NCBI GenBank assembly: GCA_963169105.1
Contig: OY720633.1
Span: 36,658,795-36,722,794, forward strand
Source of the DNA: Ceriagrion tenellum
Taxonomy: Eukaryota > Arthropoda > Insecta > Odonata > Coenagrionidae
Reading direction: 5' to 3'
Length of the DNA: 64,000 nucleotides
Position 1 is the first letter of the stretch. The number at the start of each line of letters is the position of its first letter. The position numbers and the translations under genes were made by a program. Of the stretch, positions 33,441-46,889 are shown piece after piece. Below the pieces are notes generated by a model. The model made no database searches and was not told the origin of the DNA. It saw only the letters and a program-made list of their open reading frames with translations.

Positions 33441-33659
33441 GTGGGCCTTGATTTAAAAGGCAAGCTGGGTGGAAAGAAAAACGGGCGAAAGTTGTTAAGC
33501 ACAGTGAAGAGGGATAAGAGGTTGTTAGGGAAGATTCAAATGAAGCTAAAGAAATGGTTGGACGGTTTAATGAGGGATAATAGTCTGCTGAAGGGAGCGA
33601 TAATGAGGAAAATTAACTATATGCATTATGAATTTCACAAATTTGGCAGATCGCACTGA
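33441..33659 (+). pseudogene. RTE-like LINE C-terminal fragment (diverged)
   Basis: A 72-codon frame contains VKRDKRLLGKIQMKLKKWLD followed by GLMRDNSLLKGAIMRKI. It lines up position by position with the 'ERTLL-x-TI-x-RRK-x-IGH-x-LRHN-x(5)-IEGK' block of the other RTE fragments in this window. The GRPR block expected next is not visible. It is more diverged than its relatives, so the call is tentative. Confidence 0.45.
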
Positions 33660-33784
33660 CAGTTGCAAAGCATAGGAATCATCCTCGAGTACTGATTTTT
33701 TTCAGGCCCGAAGGCATTCCGAATGAGTTCAGGTGTCGTCTTCAATAACTTCACACATGAAGGTGACGCCTGGATCTGCACGAT

Positions 33785-33845
33785 ATTTTGTCCATGAAGA
33801 TGGCTCCTATGCGTTGATACCGCCGGTACTGATTTTAAAAAAATG
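33785..33845 (+). repeat. Retroelement 3'-tail-like motif
   Basis: GAAGATGGCTCCTATGCGTT is followed by GATACCGCCGGTACTG and an A-rich run, as at 4810 and 7395. GTACTGATTTTTTT also occurs about 140 bp upstream (33,689). No coding sequence is attached. Confidence 0.3.
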
Positions 33846-33849
33846 TGGA

Positions 33850-35255
33850 AATATTAAAATCATTTAAATCAAATTACTGCATAGTTGAAGACGATTTCGT
33901 TAATTTCAAAAGACAAAATTAGGGGTAGCGACTGTCCTACTGCCAATACTATATGTCAAGATACCTAAACTTAAGCTGTTCTTTCTATGAGATTGCTATG
34001 TAATTCCGCAAGGGTAAAGTTGTCAAAATCTCATATTATTACAAGTCGAGGCTTAAAGTTCCAATGGTTGCTTACGTTTCGTTGCCACTAAAAGCCATAC
34101 CTTTTTAATTATAGTCCCAAAACATATCGCGGTATTGTTATAAAATTTTATTATGCCCATCACGGAACGTACATATAAATTATTTGTGAGTTGAAGCTTA
34201 TTTCATTGAATTTGATTCAATAATTATGATATCCAGTTAGCTCGACGTTTATCATAAATTGCACCAACTTAGCACTGTTAGTGGAACACATGGGGAGATA
34301 AATATTTTCCGCTCGCTCCATGACAATTGCGATTTGATTACAAGGACGACTAATACTGTAGTGCTGCAGGGCGTGGGTAGATACTGCGGCTCGGGAGTAG
34401 CGGAGACTGCCTGGATTCCCGCGTGCATTATTAGTGCGCGTATAGGATGTGGAGTAATGAGATGAGAAAGTCAAGGGAACGGGGGCGATGATATCCCAAG
34501 GGCGAAAGAGAATGCGAAATGTGCGCAAGGAGTGACTCGAAACGGCGTGAATGGGAGTTGCGTGCAAGATTGAGCGGGAGGCTGAAAGGTGTTATGGGAG
34601 TTCTGGCTGTACCAACGGCTCTGGGATAGAGTGGGTCATCAGCGTGAAAGGGAGGGATTTCAGGTAGGCAAGGCGGTTTAATGGGCGAATGGGAGAGAAT
34701 CTTAAAGCTCAAGCCCGTGAAGGTCAAATGAGGCGTATGAAGCCATTGGGTAGCATGGAAGCCAGGAGGCATGCGGAAAGATAGGCGGGGATCCCGTGTT
34801 TCTGCGACGTTAGGACGAAGGGACGAAGGCCGAGAAACATTCGGAACTTCCTGGCCTCATGGGCGAGGAGGAGATAAGGACTCTCTCAAGAGGGTACGCA
34901 GCGAGCGCTGAATGTACTCAGTGCACACGCGGGAGAAAGATGCGGACGAGAAGAAACGCCATTTATGAAACGATGTAAGTTTGAATGATTGATTACTGCC
35001 CCCTGCGTACAACTGAAGGCGATGACGAGTATATCATGGAACTCATACCCGTGGTAATATTTCTACTCCATATAAATGGGAAGTTTTACCGAACGCAGAT
35101 TAATACTGCCCCATAGCATGCATTTTATTCTAATTGGTACGCTGCTGAACTCTCTGCCGATACTATAGTTTCGAATTTTTGCCTTTTATGTTGCTCCGGG
35201 TAGAAAATTTTTAATTTTTGATTGTACCTTATGATAGCTCATGATAGCTTATGAT
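33850..35255. other. Unannotated region with a purine-rich block
   Basis: No gene is recognised. About 34,290-34,960 is G+A-rich and creates open frames on the minus strand without domain content. ATGATAGCT is repeated three times with slight changes at 35,231-35,258. Confidence 0.45.
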
Positions 35256-35259
35256 AAAA

Positions 35260-35547
35260 TGGAGGGACAAAATAGGAAATGATGAAGTGTACAGAAGAGT
35301 AGAAAAGGAGAGGACTATATTGAACACCATAGAAAAAAGAAGAACAAGATAGATTGGACACACTCTGAGAGACAATGGATTTGTGAAGAACATAATTGAA
35401 GGTAAAATAGAGGGAAAAGTCCCCAGAGGAAGACCCAGGAATTAGTTCGTGGACCAATTAAAGACGAAAGTACATGGGAAGAGATACCAGGAGGTAAGGG
35501 AACCAGCATTAGATAGGGAAGGGTGGAGGGCAAAAGTCAACCGATGA
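35260..35547 (+). pseudogene. RTE-like LINE C-terminal fragment
   Basis: A single frame reads WRDKIGNDEVYRRVEKERTI, then IGHTLRDNGFVKNIIEGKIE, then GKVPRGRPRN, and ends WRAKVNR followed by a stop. It contains only two in-frame nonsense codons: TAG just before IGH, where the family has W, and TAG after GRPRN. It is the cleanest copy of the C-terminal end in the window. Upstream RT motifs are missing, so the insertion is strongly 5'-truncated. Confidence 0.7.
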
Positions 35548-35894
35548 ATGAATGATAGCTCAGTAAAATGTAAACGTGGTTGTGCAAATTATATGTTTAT
35601 CAAAAATCATAATTTTTCTTCACTCTCACTTTTTTTAGCCATGTGATGTAAGCAATTGCGAGTGTGTCGCCTCTCTCACTCTAGGCCTGTACTGCCATAC
35701 CACCAAATGCGATAACAAATCTGGATATAATGCAGAGCAATACGGTTTTTTCAGATGCATCACTGAGTCCTTAAAACCTTTTGCAGATGAATTTCATATA
35801 CTCATTTCTTTGTGCGTGTTCAGGGAAACACGGATCATTCTTGGATTAGTTTTCTCAATTAAATACATTCGGGATGACCCTACTACTCCATGCT

Positions 35895-35965
35895 ACCACA
35901 TCCACATCTAAGAAATACCATACAAGTCACCAATTGGGCGTGTGGCACGGGGTGATTCCACACCA
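35895..35965 (-). repeat. Degenerate CR1-like 3' terminus
   Basis: CCACATCTAAGAAATACCAT, then CAAGTCACC and GGGCGTGTGGCACGGGGTG, follow the same order as the CR1-like 3' end at 16,540-16,600 (TCTACATACTACCCTACGAG, GCATGGGCGTATGACAGG). Only the terminal 70 bp or so are recognisable. Confidence 0.4.
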
Positions 35966-35969
35966 GGCA

Positions 35970-38900
35970 TGCTGTGGTGAGGTGAGCAACACTCATCTCA
36001 GGTCAAATTAGAGTCGCGCACGTTCCCCTGGAATGCCAGGAGCAGGCCAAAAGCAGTCAGGACAACACTGCGCGGTCCGACCAGAAACTTGGAGAGTGCT
36101 ATGTACGAATATGCTTCCGTGCGGCACACTATTTAAAATACAAATAATGGTCGGTATTATTAATGAGGCCAATAAATATCATCATAATCATGCAAAAGCT
36201 AAATCATGCCGGAAAATTCACGTGAGGTTAGTTGTATGTAATCGTGTAAAGATATTTAGAACTAATAAGGTCCCTTATTATGCGTGGAATGAAAATCTAA
36301 ATCTAAAGGGCTAATACGAGTTTATTCATAATAGACTGAATAGTTTACACCGCTGAATCTAACGTAAAATCTTTATTCTAGCCCAGCACATTTCAATTCC
36401 CACTGCGGGACCGAATGGCAACTTTCTTTGGGTGTTCTTTTAGTTTAAGGCAAGGAGTTTTCTTGGGACAATGTAGCCAGTGCCATTTTATTCATTACCG
36501 TGCCATTCACCGTTAAATATGCTCACTACAAATGTTGAACTTGAATGTCAACGATTGCTGACCTTGTGAACTTGGAATAACTGAGTGAAACAGGAGAAAG
36601 TAGTATATTTGTACATTCAGATGTCTAAATGGTGATCATTTGTACGCACCATTACATCTTATTAATTTATTTTATACCTAATAACTGAGATCATTGGCGA
36701 TGAAATGCGTTTGTTCGATTGAAATAGCACGCCTTTTGACTCTTCCAGTCGGGATGGAAGGAGTATCCATTGACAAGATACTTCAAAAAGCCTCACCTAG
36801 CACGAGGTTAGGTTCCCTGAAATCGTCAAGTCTTGTGAAATCGCGCTGTGAGTAATTATGAAGCAAAAATTAACTTAATTGTTATTAAGAAGAATTATGA
36901 TTGACTGAATTGACTGATCTGCATTTTTACCAGCATATTTTGTTTCCCTTTTTATTAACGTATGCCATCAGAAACAGCGATATGTTTTAATCACCACGTT
37001 GGGAATAAGGAAAATAATTTTGAGTCGACTAGTTGAGAGGGAATCTCCCTTAGCGTAGCATAGATGGATTAATGGATACATGCAATTTTTATATATTGAC
37101 AAGGTTTCCCCTCCTTCGAGCCTTTTTCAATTTTTGCCGTTCTTTTCCTGGCTCCACAGCCGTATTAGAGCGAATAATAATATACGTGGACCCCAGAAGT
37201 CAATGGGTCTTTGTGACATTTTTGAAAAAAATAAGTTATGTACTGGAATGGGATGTGAAAATATAAATCTTTTAGGAGGTTGAGGGATCCAAGTGATTTT
37301 CTTGACAGGTGCTGCTATCTAGGCTAATGCCTCTTTCCTACTTAGTGGGTTATATCAAACATTTTCAACTTAGACTTAAGTTTTCTCTAAACAATGATTT
37401 TGTTACATAGACCCCTTGACTTCTGGGGTCCTCATATGTAAGACGTAGAGATCTAACAATCGGTCACAAAGTACCGGCTGCTGGATATAATAAAATCACT
37501 CTGTTTTCGGAAAATGCATGGATTAGAAGGAATTGGAATACATGGGCTAAATGATGGAATGTGAAAAGACTCAATCACATTTGGTGTCAGATTGACTTAG
37601 TTATATTCAAGAAAACTAGAGTACAGGCAAGGCCATACACTTCACTTCACCTAGACAAACTCAACGGTGCTAGGAGCTACCTTATCTAAATGACATATAT
37701 ATCTGTTAGTTCGACTCATTTTAGTTGCGTGTGTTATACTCTGATCACTATATAGTTCTTGATTCTTCCATCACTGCTACTCCTACTTCCCAGTGAGTAA
37801 AGTTTTGCCCTTTTTGCAGGTTTTGCTGTACAATCAATACAATGTTATGAGTTTTTTTTACATCTTACCATACGGCTTTCTTCTTATTACCAGTATTTAA
37901 GCTGTCTTTGCATTAAACTTTACGTTGTCATTACAGTATCAAAAGGGTTATTCAAAATATACAGAGCGTAAGGTTTACACTTCAATACAATTAATATATT
38001 GTTAAATGTTTACGAAATGTGGTATTCCGTCCTGCAACTTACTCTGAGGCAGTGGACATACCTAAAATTCCGAAATATATGAATTTTCATTGATAACAAA
38101 CGTACCAAAAACAATATGCACCATACATTTTAGTAAATTCTGTATTAAACAAGGAATAAATATGAAAACTTGTAGGAAAATATTAAGGATAAAACAATAC
38201 TGAAGGAACAAGCCCTTCAACCTCCGCACAGAAAGGGGATTGGGAAAAACCTACAAAACCAACTGGCCGAGAAGCTAGAGAGTGTAGTTATGTACATAAA
38301 TGATGCCTAGCGGGTTGTACATGGCAATGAGTATTCACCTACGCATAGTTGTCACCGCCGCGAGGGCATTGAGCCCGCGGTTAAGTGATGGCTGGGATGG
38401 AAGTTGATGGCTGGGTCTTCAAATGGTCGGGCGGAGAGGAAGCGAGGGGAGGGAAAGCACAAAAACCGCCCCGGAGGCAAGTCGACTTCTGCTCCGTGGA
38501 GAGACTCCGAGTGAAGTGGAGTCTGTGGTAGGTCAGCGCGCTGGAGAGTCCTTGCACGATGCGAGGCCCGGAGAGAATGAGGCGGTGGGGGGAGGGGGGC
38601 GCGAGAAAAATAGAGCGCTGAAGTCACGCATAAGGAGAAGGAGAAAAACGCGGAGGGAGAGAGGGAACAGTGACGTGAGAGTTCAGTGGAGGAGGAAAAC
38701 GGGATAAGGCTTTGACAGGGGAAGGTCAACGAAAGATACACCAACGAAGGTTAGTTTTAGATCACGACAAACTGTGGCAGCTCAGGCAGTCTTCAGGGAT
38801 TGAAAAATTTCTATTTCGAATCGTTGCACATCCCGCTGAGTACTTTTATTGAACATTTTTTGCAAGCCAATATAAGTGATCCAATGCTCGGAAAACAAAT

Positions 38901-41900
38901 AGAGGATTTGATGATTCCAAAACATGGCGAAATAGGTAAGCAGAAAGCCCTAAAATCAACCATTCATTGTGACTTTTGAGTTTATTAGACAATTAGGACT
39001 CTCAAGAGGTCCTCTTATCCTAAAATAATGTGATTGATGAGAGCAAAGTGCCTTAAAATAATGTATATACAATTTCATGAATTTTAAAGAGAAATTTAAG
39101 TGCTCTATATTGCGTCTTAGCGTTCATTATATAAACACGCACGTATCTTAAGTTGTACTTTTTCCCTCTTCTTCTCTTCCCTCTGAAATAATTTGGCGGA
39201 ATGTAGATGTATCAGATATTGACCCCAAGCCCTTGACAAGTATTGAAATATATTATTCAATTGGAGTTTTTTGCCCTAAACAAATTAAAATGGCTGTGAA
39301 TATTTTCAGAAATATTTGTTGTTTATAGTGTTTGATAAATGTTCTGCGATTCCTCCCATAATGGTTTCGTAGATGGAAAAGTAGCCAACATTACCAATAA
39401 CTATTACTTTTGCTCTTGCAATCAAATAGTACTGAAGTAAATTGATTTTTTCACCAAATTAGTATCATTGAATTGCTGACCAATATTCACATGCTCATTA
39501 AGTATACTGCCAAATGTGAGTATTGATCAGGCTTCGGGATAATTTGTTAGATATCTTTCTCTACGCGATAATATTAGCCTATAGAACAACTCATATTGGA
39601 AGGAGAACAGTTAGTGCTTGATTTTTTTGGAATCACTAATGTAATCATTTTGTGCTCAATTTTAAATTGGCAGAGTCCTTCATATTTCTCATGAATCATT
39701 GCACTTAAAAACTTCGTTGATCAATGGACGGTCTTGTGTTCGAGCAAGATGTTTCATGGTTTCTGCGTTTTTACTCCCATCGTGGAAATTAATACGAATG
39801 TCCTCGTCATTGTCAAGTTTTCATTTTGAATGCGCTGCACACAGGCACGGAAATATCACAATTTATGTTAAATTAACAATGTCATTAAGTATTCACTGGT
39901 TATGATTGCTTATTATTAATCGATATCATATATTCAGAAGATCTCTTTGAAGAAAAAAAATGCTTATTTTACCTCTTTATCTTTCAGAACAGTCAAGGAA
40001 AACTTTTTTCGCTAGCTGAAAAAGAGTTGTAGAAAAACAAAAAAATCTTTCTAAATGAAAGACGTGGAGAAACCTTAATTTCTACACACTCTGGCAAATC
40101 AATTTCATGATGCCGTAACTCACATGGGAAACGCAGGAATCCCAAAATCGATGTAAAAAAATAAAGTGGTAATGAAAACAAAAAACAGATGAAACCTCGC
40201 CAGCTTCCCCTCACCGCCGCTTTTTCCCGTCATTCATTTCCGTCATTTTCCTCGATTTGGACGTTATTGCCTTTCAATCTACGCAGCAAAACTTTCGCCG
40301 GAGCGTGGGATGGCAAATGTCAAACGATTCAGTTTGCGCATTTGGATTCCTCGCAACTCCGATATTGCACGCTCTCCATCCCCTGTCATGGGATATGGAA
40401 TGAAGCAAAATATTCCCCTCCGGAATTTTATTTCAAACTCGACATTCTCGTATTGGCGATGCTATGGGGATGCGCGCATAGGGATGAATATGAGAGTGAG
40501 GCGGTTTCCTTTTATTGGTACATCGGTGCGGAAAGGAATCGGCGGAGCTGTCCGTCGCAAAGATGAGCGCGTAGGTTGGAGCGGATAAAAAAAGAGACCT
40601 CATGAAATAGAATAGATGGAAAATTTGTAAACCGGAAGGGGAAGGAGAACTACGGATAACTGGGAACATTTTTTCCGAAACACCGCCGAACGTGATGGGT
40701 TCCTGAAAGTAGTGAAAAGGGGAAGGCGGATGTAAGGTTGAAGGAGAAGAACGAAAGAGAGGCCTGAGTAGATGAGATGGAGAGAGGCAGTGTAGAGCAG
40801 ATAAAGCAGTAGACTCCACATGAATGAAATAAGAAAATGGTATATTCAGCTTATATATCTAGTGGATATTATTCACGCGATATAGAAACAAAATCTACCG
40901 CTTTTGATGGGTTATCTTTAATAAACTGAAATTTTGTAGAAAAAAACTTAAAAACTTCGGCATCGTAATCGTGGCCATATTCATCTGCATTGAAAAAAAT
41001 GTTTCAATTAACTTCTATAACTTAAATGAATTCTCTTTGTAACTTTCCACAATGGTTTTTATTTACAAATCATCGCAATGTTGTTCCACTAAGTGAGGCC
41101 TGAAGGTTTATTATATATTCTATATCTTATTTGGGCGTCTCTCTCTCTGTCTTCTTTTGCATGTTAATTGTGATTAATCAAATGATAGTTGGACAGTTTC
41201 AAGCTACGCTAAAGGAAAAAGTATTTCATCCTCTTCTTTATCTTAGTTTATTATTGTTTTATCAGGAAGCATAATAAAACGTTTGTATGTTTTAACCATG
41301 AGCATTGTAAGTTTCCATGGTTTTAACCAAGTAGAGGCCCTTAAATAAAATGCCGGATACCGTCTAAAAGATCGCTAGGTTATGCAAAACTTTATATCTA
41401 TCCATGTTCAAAGCAAATGTTACATTATGAGAAGAAGCTTATCTTTTTTCTGGAGTTTTTCGTTTGAATGATCTCCGACTAGTGAAAAACATTTAGGGTA
41501 ATGCAGTAGCTGCTAGAAGGTTGCTGCTGAGAGATGATAAAACGTTTTTTGCTCTAATTTCCACTCAAGGTCCAAGCCCTCAGGAATAGGTCTGAAGAAA
41601 TTCTGTTAAAACCTTTGTGGTAAGCTTATTTAATATGATCTTCAAGTTATTTAAGACCATCAGTTTGCACTCCCACCAAGTAAGCCTGAAATTGTCAAGT
41701 TTTATCACCGCAATGGTCCAAGTATTCGGCCCGCAAGTCTTTTGACCTCTTGAAATGAAATTGGTTGAGAGTAATATTGACTCTTTGCCTCATTTAACTG
41801 AGGAATTTTCCCAAAACTTATTCTCAAATATGCGTGACGATCATGAGAGAATCTAATAAGAGAACCAAAGCCCTTTCATTGGAATGGGACGCAGTCTCGA

Positions 41901-44900
41901 TTGATGTAAAAATTTTCCGTTCCATAAAATTCATGTGTGGTGCATCATTCGATTTTTATGAATGATTTTAAGAAAAAGATATCATCTATACCTGTCTATA
42001 GTCATAACTGTGGTTCATCGTATGTCTACTCACGCCCTCACCCTTCTTTGGATGATGGACACTCGTTCAGCACTCTGGGCTTTATTCTCTCCTGGTCCAC
42101 GCAATATAAGTGGGGAACTTCGCCCGGAACCCGATCTCCTTTCAAGCGCGAGCTCGCGCGAGTCCTTTATTCTAACCGCAGGTGGAGGAGAGCGGAACAA
42201 TCTCTCTCCCTCCGGATGGTGAATGGTTTTCCATCAGCACTTTCCTGTCTTCTCTCCTTCCTCCTCCATCAATGCCGGTTATGACATGCGTTCCTATCGA
42301 TCCTTTTGACCGGAAATCGCGTTCAGTTCCTTGAGAGTTCTTATGGAGGGATACAAATAAAATTTAATGATTTATCAAGCTGTGTATTTAGTCCATAAGT
42401 GTTTTTTATTTACGACCAAAATATCTTACCTACAGAGCACTGAAGCAGTATTTTATTTTGCAATTCAAAGGAAGTTGTAAATGGAAATGTTGAAATGGAA
42501 ACTAAAAACCAAACTAAGCTTCCACTTGGTTTAATCTATGTATGTAAGCCTATAAAATTTAAGTATTTAATAAATAATTGTTAACTTTGGAGTCACTATC
42601 TGAAAAGTTAGCCCTTTCCTGCTATACTTTATTGATGGAATGTCTCTTTAATAATTCGTTTGCACCCTCAATCTAGGTTTAACGTTTAACTGATATTTTA
42701 TAAGAATATGTAGCTGGTTGATAACACTTGCCAAGATTAGTGAAAATATTGCGCTTTTAAAATGTCGTTTTAAGTGAAGATGATGCCGATGAATATGGTT
42801 CATTTTTATATACACTTTTTGGACTCTATTCGCGTTATTGGGATCATTGACTCATTTCTCTTCAGTATAACTTTTATTTACTTCATTTTGTAGTGACAGT
42901 ATATGTTTTCCTAATTCATTGATCTGATTAAATCTGAAGTTGTTTTTATTGACACTGCACGGAAAAATACGAGAGCGCGATAGTTAAGTCCTGTCTATAT
43001 TCAATTAAAGGTCTTTTTTCTGGCCTTCTTGTCATTTCTCGCTGAGGTACTCAGTATAGTATTCAAAGGATCTTTCTCGCTGTGGTATTGAGTATTCATA
43101 GGGCTTTTTTCATGTATATTTTTGGCTTTCAACTTTAGTTGCTTGTACCCTTTCCAATAATTGCCCACCGTCGCGTCGGTGCCAGGAGGAGAAAATGAAT
43201 CACAAGGGCTGGAACCGTCATCAATAAACATTTCACTTCGGGACGGTGATATACAGACGGTGTATTATTAAAGCATGACTCAGTTCTTGCCTTATGACGA
43301 AGTTCCACATTACCCAAAATCTCGTAAATGCTAGACCTCAATGACGCTTTGAAATATGGATGTATACTAATGATATTCCTTCAGAGGTTTCAACAGAAAC
43401 CTTTTGGCCCTGAGTCTATCAAAAGTTTCAGTCCTTGAGACCTGTTTTTATATATTTGAATATATCTTTGTGAGACCAGTGGCCTTCCATTTTACTAGCC
43501 TCGGAAAATGTTAAATACTATTGAGAGAGTTAACATCTTATTAGCCAATACTATAAGCATATTTAAAGATAAAACTCTTCTTCCAGCGATAGCGGAGAGT
43601 GACGAAGAAATATAAACCATATATACATATAAACCTAAAACGTGTCTCTTAAACTTAAGTTTGAGTATTATCTTTGTTATTGATAGCAGTTTAAATTCAA
43701 AATGAATGATGAATCTTGAAAGGTGGGTAGATAGCATTGTGGGTGGGTAGATAGCAAAGGGTGGCCTGTAACTTCTTCATTGGCTGTGAGATAAGACTGA
43801 ACTTGAAACTTCTATGACTTCATTTTCGTATTTGAGGATTGCTTCTCAGCACATTATAGAGAAAGGCGAGAATTGAAGTTTTTAACTTGATATGGTTGTA
43901 AATAAAAGTATTACTTTGGAGTCTCTTGTGTTTATCAGTGGAATATGATCACGATTCCCTTTGATCCCTTAAGTATTAGTCCAATTTCCTGAGTTCAGTT
44001 GTTCCATACAGCTATTCACACAGAGATAACATTTTTCAAATTCCTCCGCATTTATTACAAAAATGTGAATATTTCCGTAAAAATTCTTCTTAATTATTAT
44101 CTCTGATAAATCTTATTGATCGAATATTGGAGAACCCGCTAACGTTAACACAACGCTACGACCAGAAGTATTTTAATTGGACCATTTATATTGGTTTGCC
44201 GAAAATTCATACTTTAATTCATACTTTAATTCATGCTTAACTCCATTAAATCAGATAAATCAGCTTTAATGAAAATAAAATAAAGATTTTCTGTACGTTG
44301 TAACAAGTTGATGACGGGAATTTTCCGTTTTTTTTCATTATTTTGTTCAGAGTTTGGCGTGAATCTTTGCCGTTTGTGTAGAAAAATAGGGAAATATGCT
44401 TAGTTTATGCATCCTAGTGGATTTAAACCAGCTTTCAAATAAGGTATTTATCGCAAAAATTTAATTCTGTTCAGTTAAGTCAGTGTACTGTATTAAAATG
44501 CTTAACATAAGATGTTGTTTAATAAAACTGATGAATTTGAAGAAAACTCTATGACTACCAAAATAAAATACTCTGTAATAAAGTAACTTCAACAAATATA
44601 AATGCATTAGAGTTATCTATTGCTAAAATTATAAATTACATTAAGCAAAAACTTTCGCGGCAGTAGCTCTTTACGCCATACTTTTGAATTGCCTCTTAAT
44701 CGACCCGTATGATGAACTAAAAATCTATGAGCTCGGTCCATCCAGTTTGCAATGACTGAAAAAGAATCTTATCCATCTTAGGTTTAAACCGTTAAGTCAA
44801 ACAAAATCGTAGAATAAATGGGCGAAACATAGTATTAAATACAGTTTTGTTATTAACATTTTAGCGATGAGGAAGGAAAGTTGATGATATTCAAGATCCT

Positions 44901-46240
44901 CCGCTTTAATCCTCTTTTGTGCTGTGTTGCCACGCACTTTGACCCGTCCCTCCCGCTCTTCAGTCGGAAGAAAAGCGAGGCTGCGAAAAAGCTGGGATGC
45001 TGTGGAAGGCGGTGCAAATGCGAGGGACGGGGGAGGGATTATTAGGGGAAAGGGCTTATTCGGGTCCGCTGTTGGGATGCGGTGGTGGTTGTAAGGGGAA
45101 GAAAAGGGTGGAATGCTTAGGGAGGAAATGCGGGGCCAAGATGAAACCTCGGAACCCGAAGAAAAGGGTTGAGAGTGGAAAACTTATTTTGGCCCCTCTT
45201 CCACGTCGCTTGAGTCGGGAGCGACGTGGAGATCATAAGCATTTGGGTTTTCCATTCGGTAACCGATGACGGAGTAGAGAGAGAGAGATGGAGGTGAGGA
45301 TGGTTGGAGGAGTCCAGGTTGAGATTGGCGTGCGGCTGGAAATGGTGCTGGGAGTTTGGCTTGAGGAGATAGGAGAAGAATTACGCCCCGGTTACACCAC
45401 TCGCTCTTTACGTTGGGTGTGGGAGCTTGTAGGGTTCATCGTACGGTTGTAAGTTGATGATGGTATAAGCAAAAACCAGTTAACTACGGCGTCGGCGCCG
45501 GCTAATATCTTTTGGATTGCTATGAACGGAATTTTGTTGCATTATGAATTAGATTAGTGATTCCAAAACTTTTTGAACCACCGTCCCCTCGGCTCCACAA
45601 ACCTATACCCAAAGCCCGTCAACCGTAAGCTTTAAAAGAACTGATGACCGAATGATCACATCAGGACGTAATAAAAAAATAATTGAAATCATTATGATTA
45701 AATTAACGTATATTTCAAATCCAATACTTAGTTTATTCATCTCAAGTCATGTGTGCATGGCATCCTTCAATCCGGCCTTTAGCGCCCTCATGCCACCCCT
45801 TATACCTTTCGCAGCCTAAATTACAGCGCCACCCAAACGGGAGCCGTAGTGCCCACTTCAGGAATCACTGAGTTAGAGTTATTAGATAATGAGCAGTATA
45901 GTAGCAAGATGGCAGCACTACCATGAGGAGGTACGTGAACTTAACGCCGGCGAATCCATTCGGAGGAGGAAACGTTTATGACATTAACCATTCAGATATA
46001 AATAAAATGAGAAAAATTTTATCCTGATGTTAGAATTGTGGTATGAAATAGCCGTGAGTGCATATCCGAAATAATTTATTGATTTCATCCTCCAGATGTT
46101 AAGGGAACAAAACTTTTGTCCTCTCTCAATAAGTTCTGTATGCAGTTTTTCCCTGAAAATTTTTTAATGAGACTGACATTGAAATTTAAAATCATCAAGC
46201 CAAAAAAATGCTCATTACATTCTTTCTTGTGGAAATCTGT
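35970..46240. other. Long unannotated region
   Basis: No gene is recognised across 10 kb. Purine-rich blocks occur at about 38,390-38,710, 40,560-40,810 and 44,990-45,320. Minor tandem repeats are a 20-bp period at 43,722-43,756 (GGTGGGTAGATAGCA twice), three near-copies of ATTCATACTTTA at 44,205-44,239, and a TC run at 41,138-41,148. Open frames up to 130 codons lie inside the biased blocks and show no domains. Confidence 0.45.
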
Positions 46241-46242
46241 TT

Positions 46243-46434
46243 AGGGTTATCCTGCAGTCATTGAAAATTCCACCATATCCGTCTCTTGACAATAGTATTA
46301 TCCTACATGCTCTCCTTCAATTATTCGATCTTCAGTTAAGGGTTATCCTGCAGTCATTGAAAATTCCACCATATCCGTCTCTTGACAATGGTATTATCCT
46401 ACATGCTCTCCTTCAATTATTCGATCTTCAATTC
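46243..46434 (+). repeat. 96-bp tandem duplication
   Basis: Two head-to-tail copies of a 96-bp unit (46,243-46,338 and 46,339-46,434) differ at one internal position (AATAGTATTA versus AATGGTATTA) and in the last few bases. The unit length is a multiple of three, so a frame is kept open through both copies (IPPYPSLDNSIILHALLQLF repeated), but nothing suggests it is expressed. Confidence 0.85.
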
Positions 46435-46509
46435 TCTCTTCCATTTTTCTTATATGTGTCTTTGATGTCCACGCTATCGCAGTTGTAGAGATTGTCTCTG
46501 GATATTCGG

Positions 46510-46670
46510 TTGGCGTGGTAGCTCGAGTTCCAACTTTTCGCAAAGGCTCTGGTTTGAATTCCGACTGAGGTGAAGATCCATTATTACTTCGGGTAACGTG
46601 TGTAGTATCGTATTCCATCTGTGAGGAAGTACTTTATACTGTGGACCTTCCGTGGGCTGACTTTAATGGT
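46510..46670 (+). mobile_element. Decayed tRNA-derived SINE-like sequence
   Basis: TGGCGTGGTAGCTCGAG resembles a tRNA 5' half with an A box, and TGGTTTGAATTCC about 35 bp on resembles a B box with substitutions. The body shares a TACTGTGGACCTTCC-like block with the SINE-like sequence at 27,550-27,780. It is strongly decayed. Confidence 0.35.
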
Positions 46671-46844
46671 AGGATAATTCCGAAGCCTCCTCAAATATCC
46701 GACCAATGATGGGTAATGCCATGTTCTGTGAATGCTGAGATGTCAGGTTCCAACGTAAAATTCCTTCAGTGCTACTAGGGTCTTGCGTCAATAGTGCTGC
46801 CCGCCCAACTTGTAGATTCTCCCGCATTTGCTAAGGATTTGTCA

Positions 46845-46886
46845 AATCCGTGGGGTCATGAGACCCCATGTGTTATTTGCGGTTAA
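46845..46886 (-). repeat. Possible isolated piggyBac-like terminus
   Basis: Read on the minus strand from the TTAA at 46,883-46,886: CCGCAAATAACACA, then GGGGTCTCATGACCCC, a near-palindrome. This matches the layout of the piggyBac-like ends at 22,187 and 28,281 (TTAA, short C-rich terminus, GGGTC/GACCC dyad). No partner end was found to the left, so it may be a relic or coincidence. Confidence 0.25.
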
Positions 46887-46889
46887 CAT

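Noticed and set aside
38352..38744. 130-codon minus-strand open frame
   Set aside because: Antisense of a purine-rich block; serine/proline/leucine-rich low-complexity product without motifs.
40189..40819. Several overlapping open frames on both strands
   Set aside because: Mutually overlapping, no domain, and part of the region is purine-biased.
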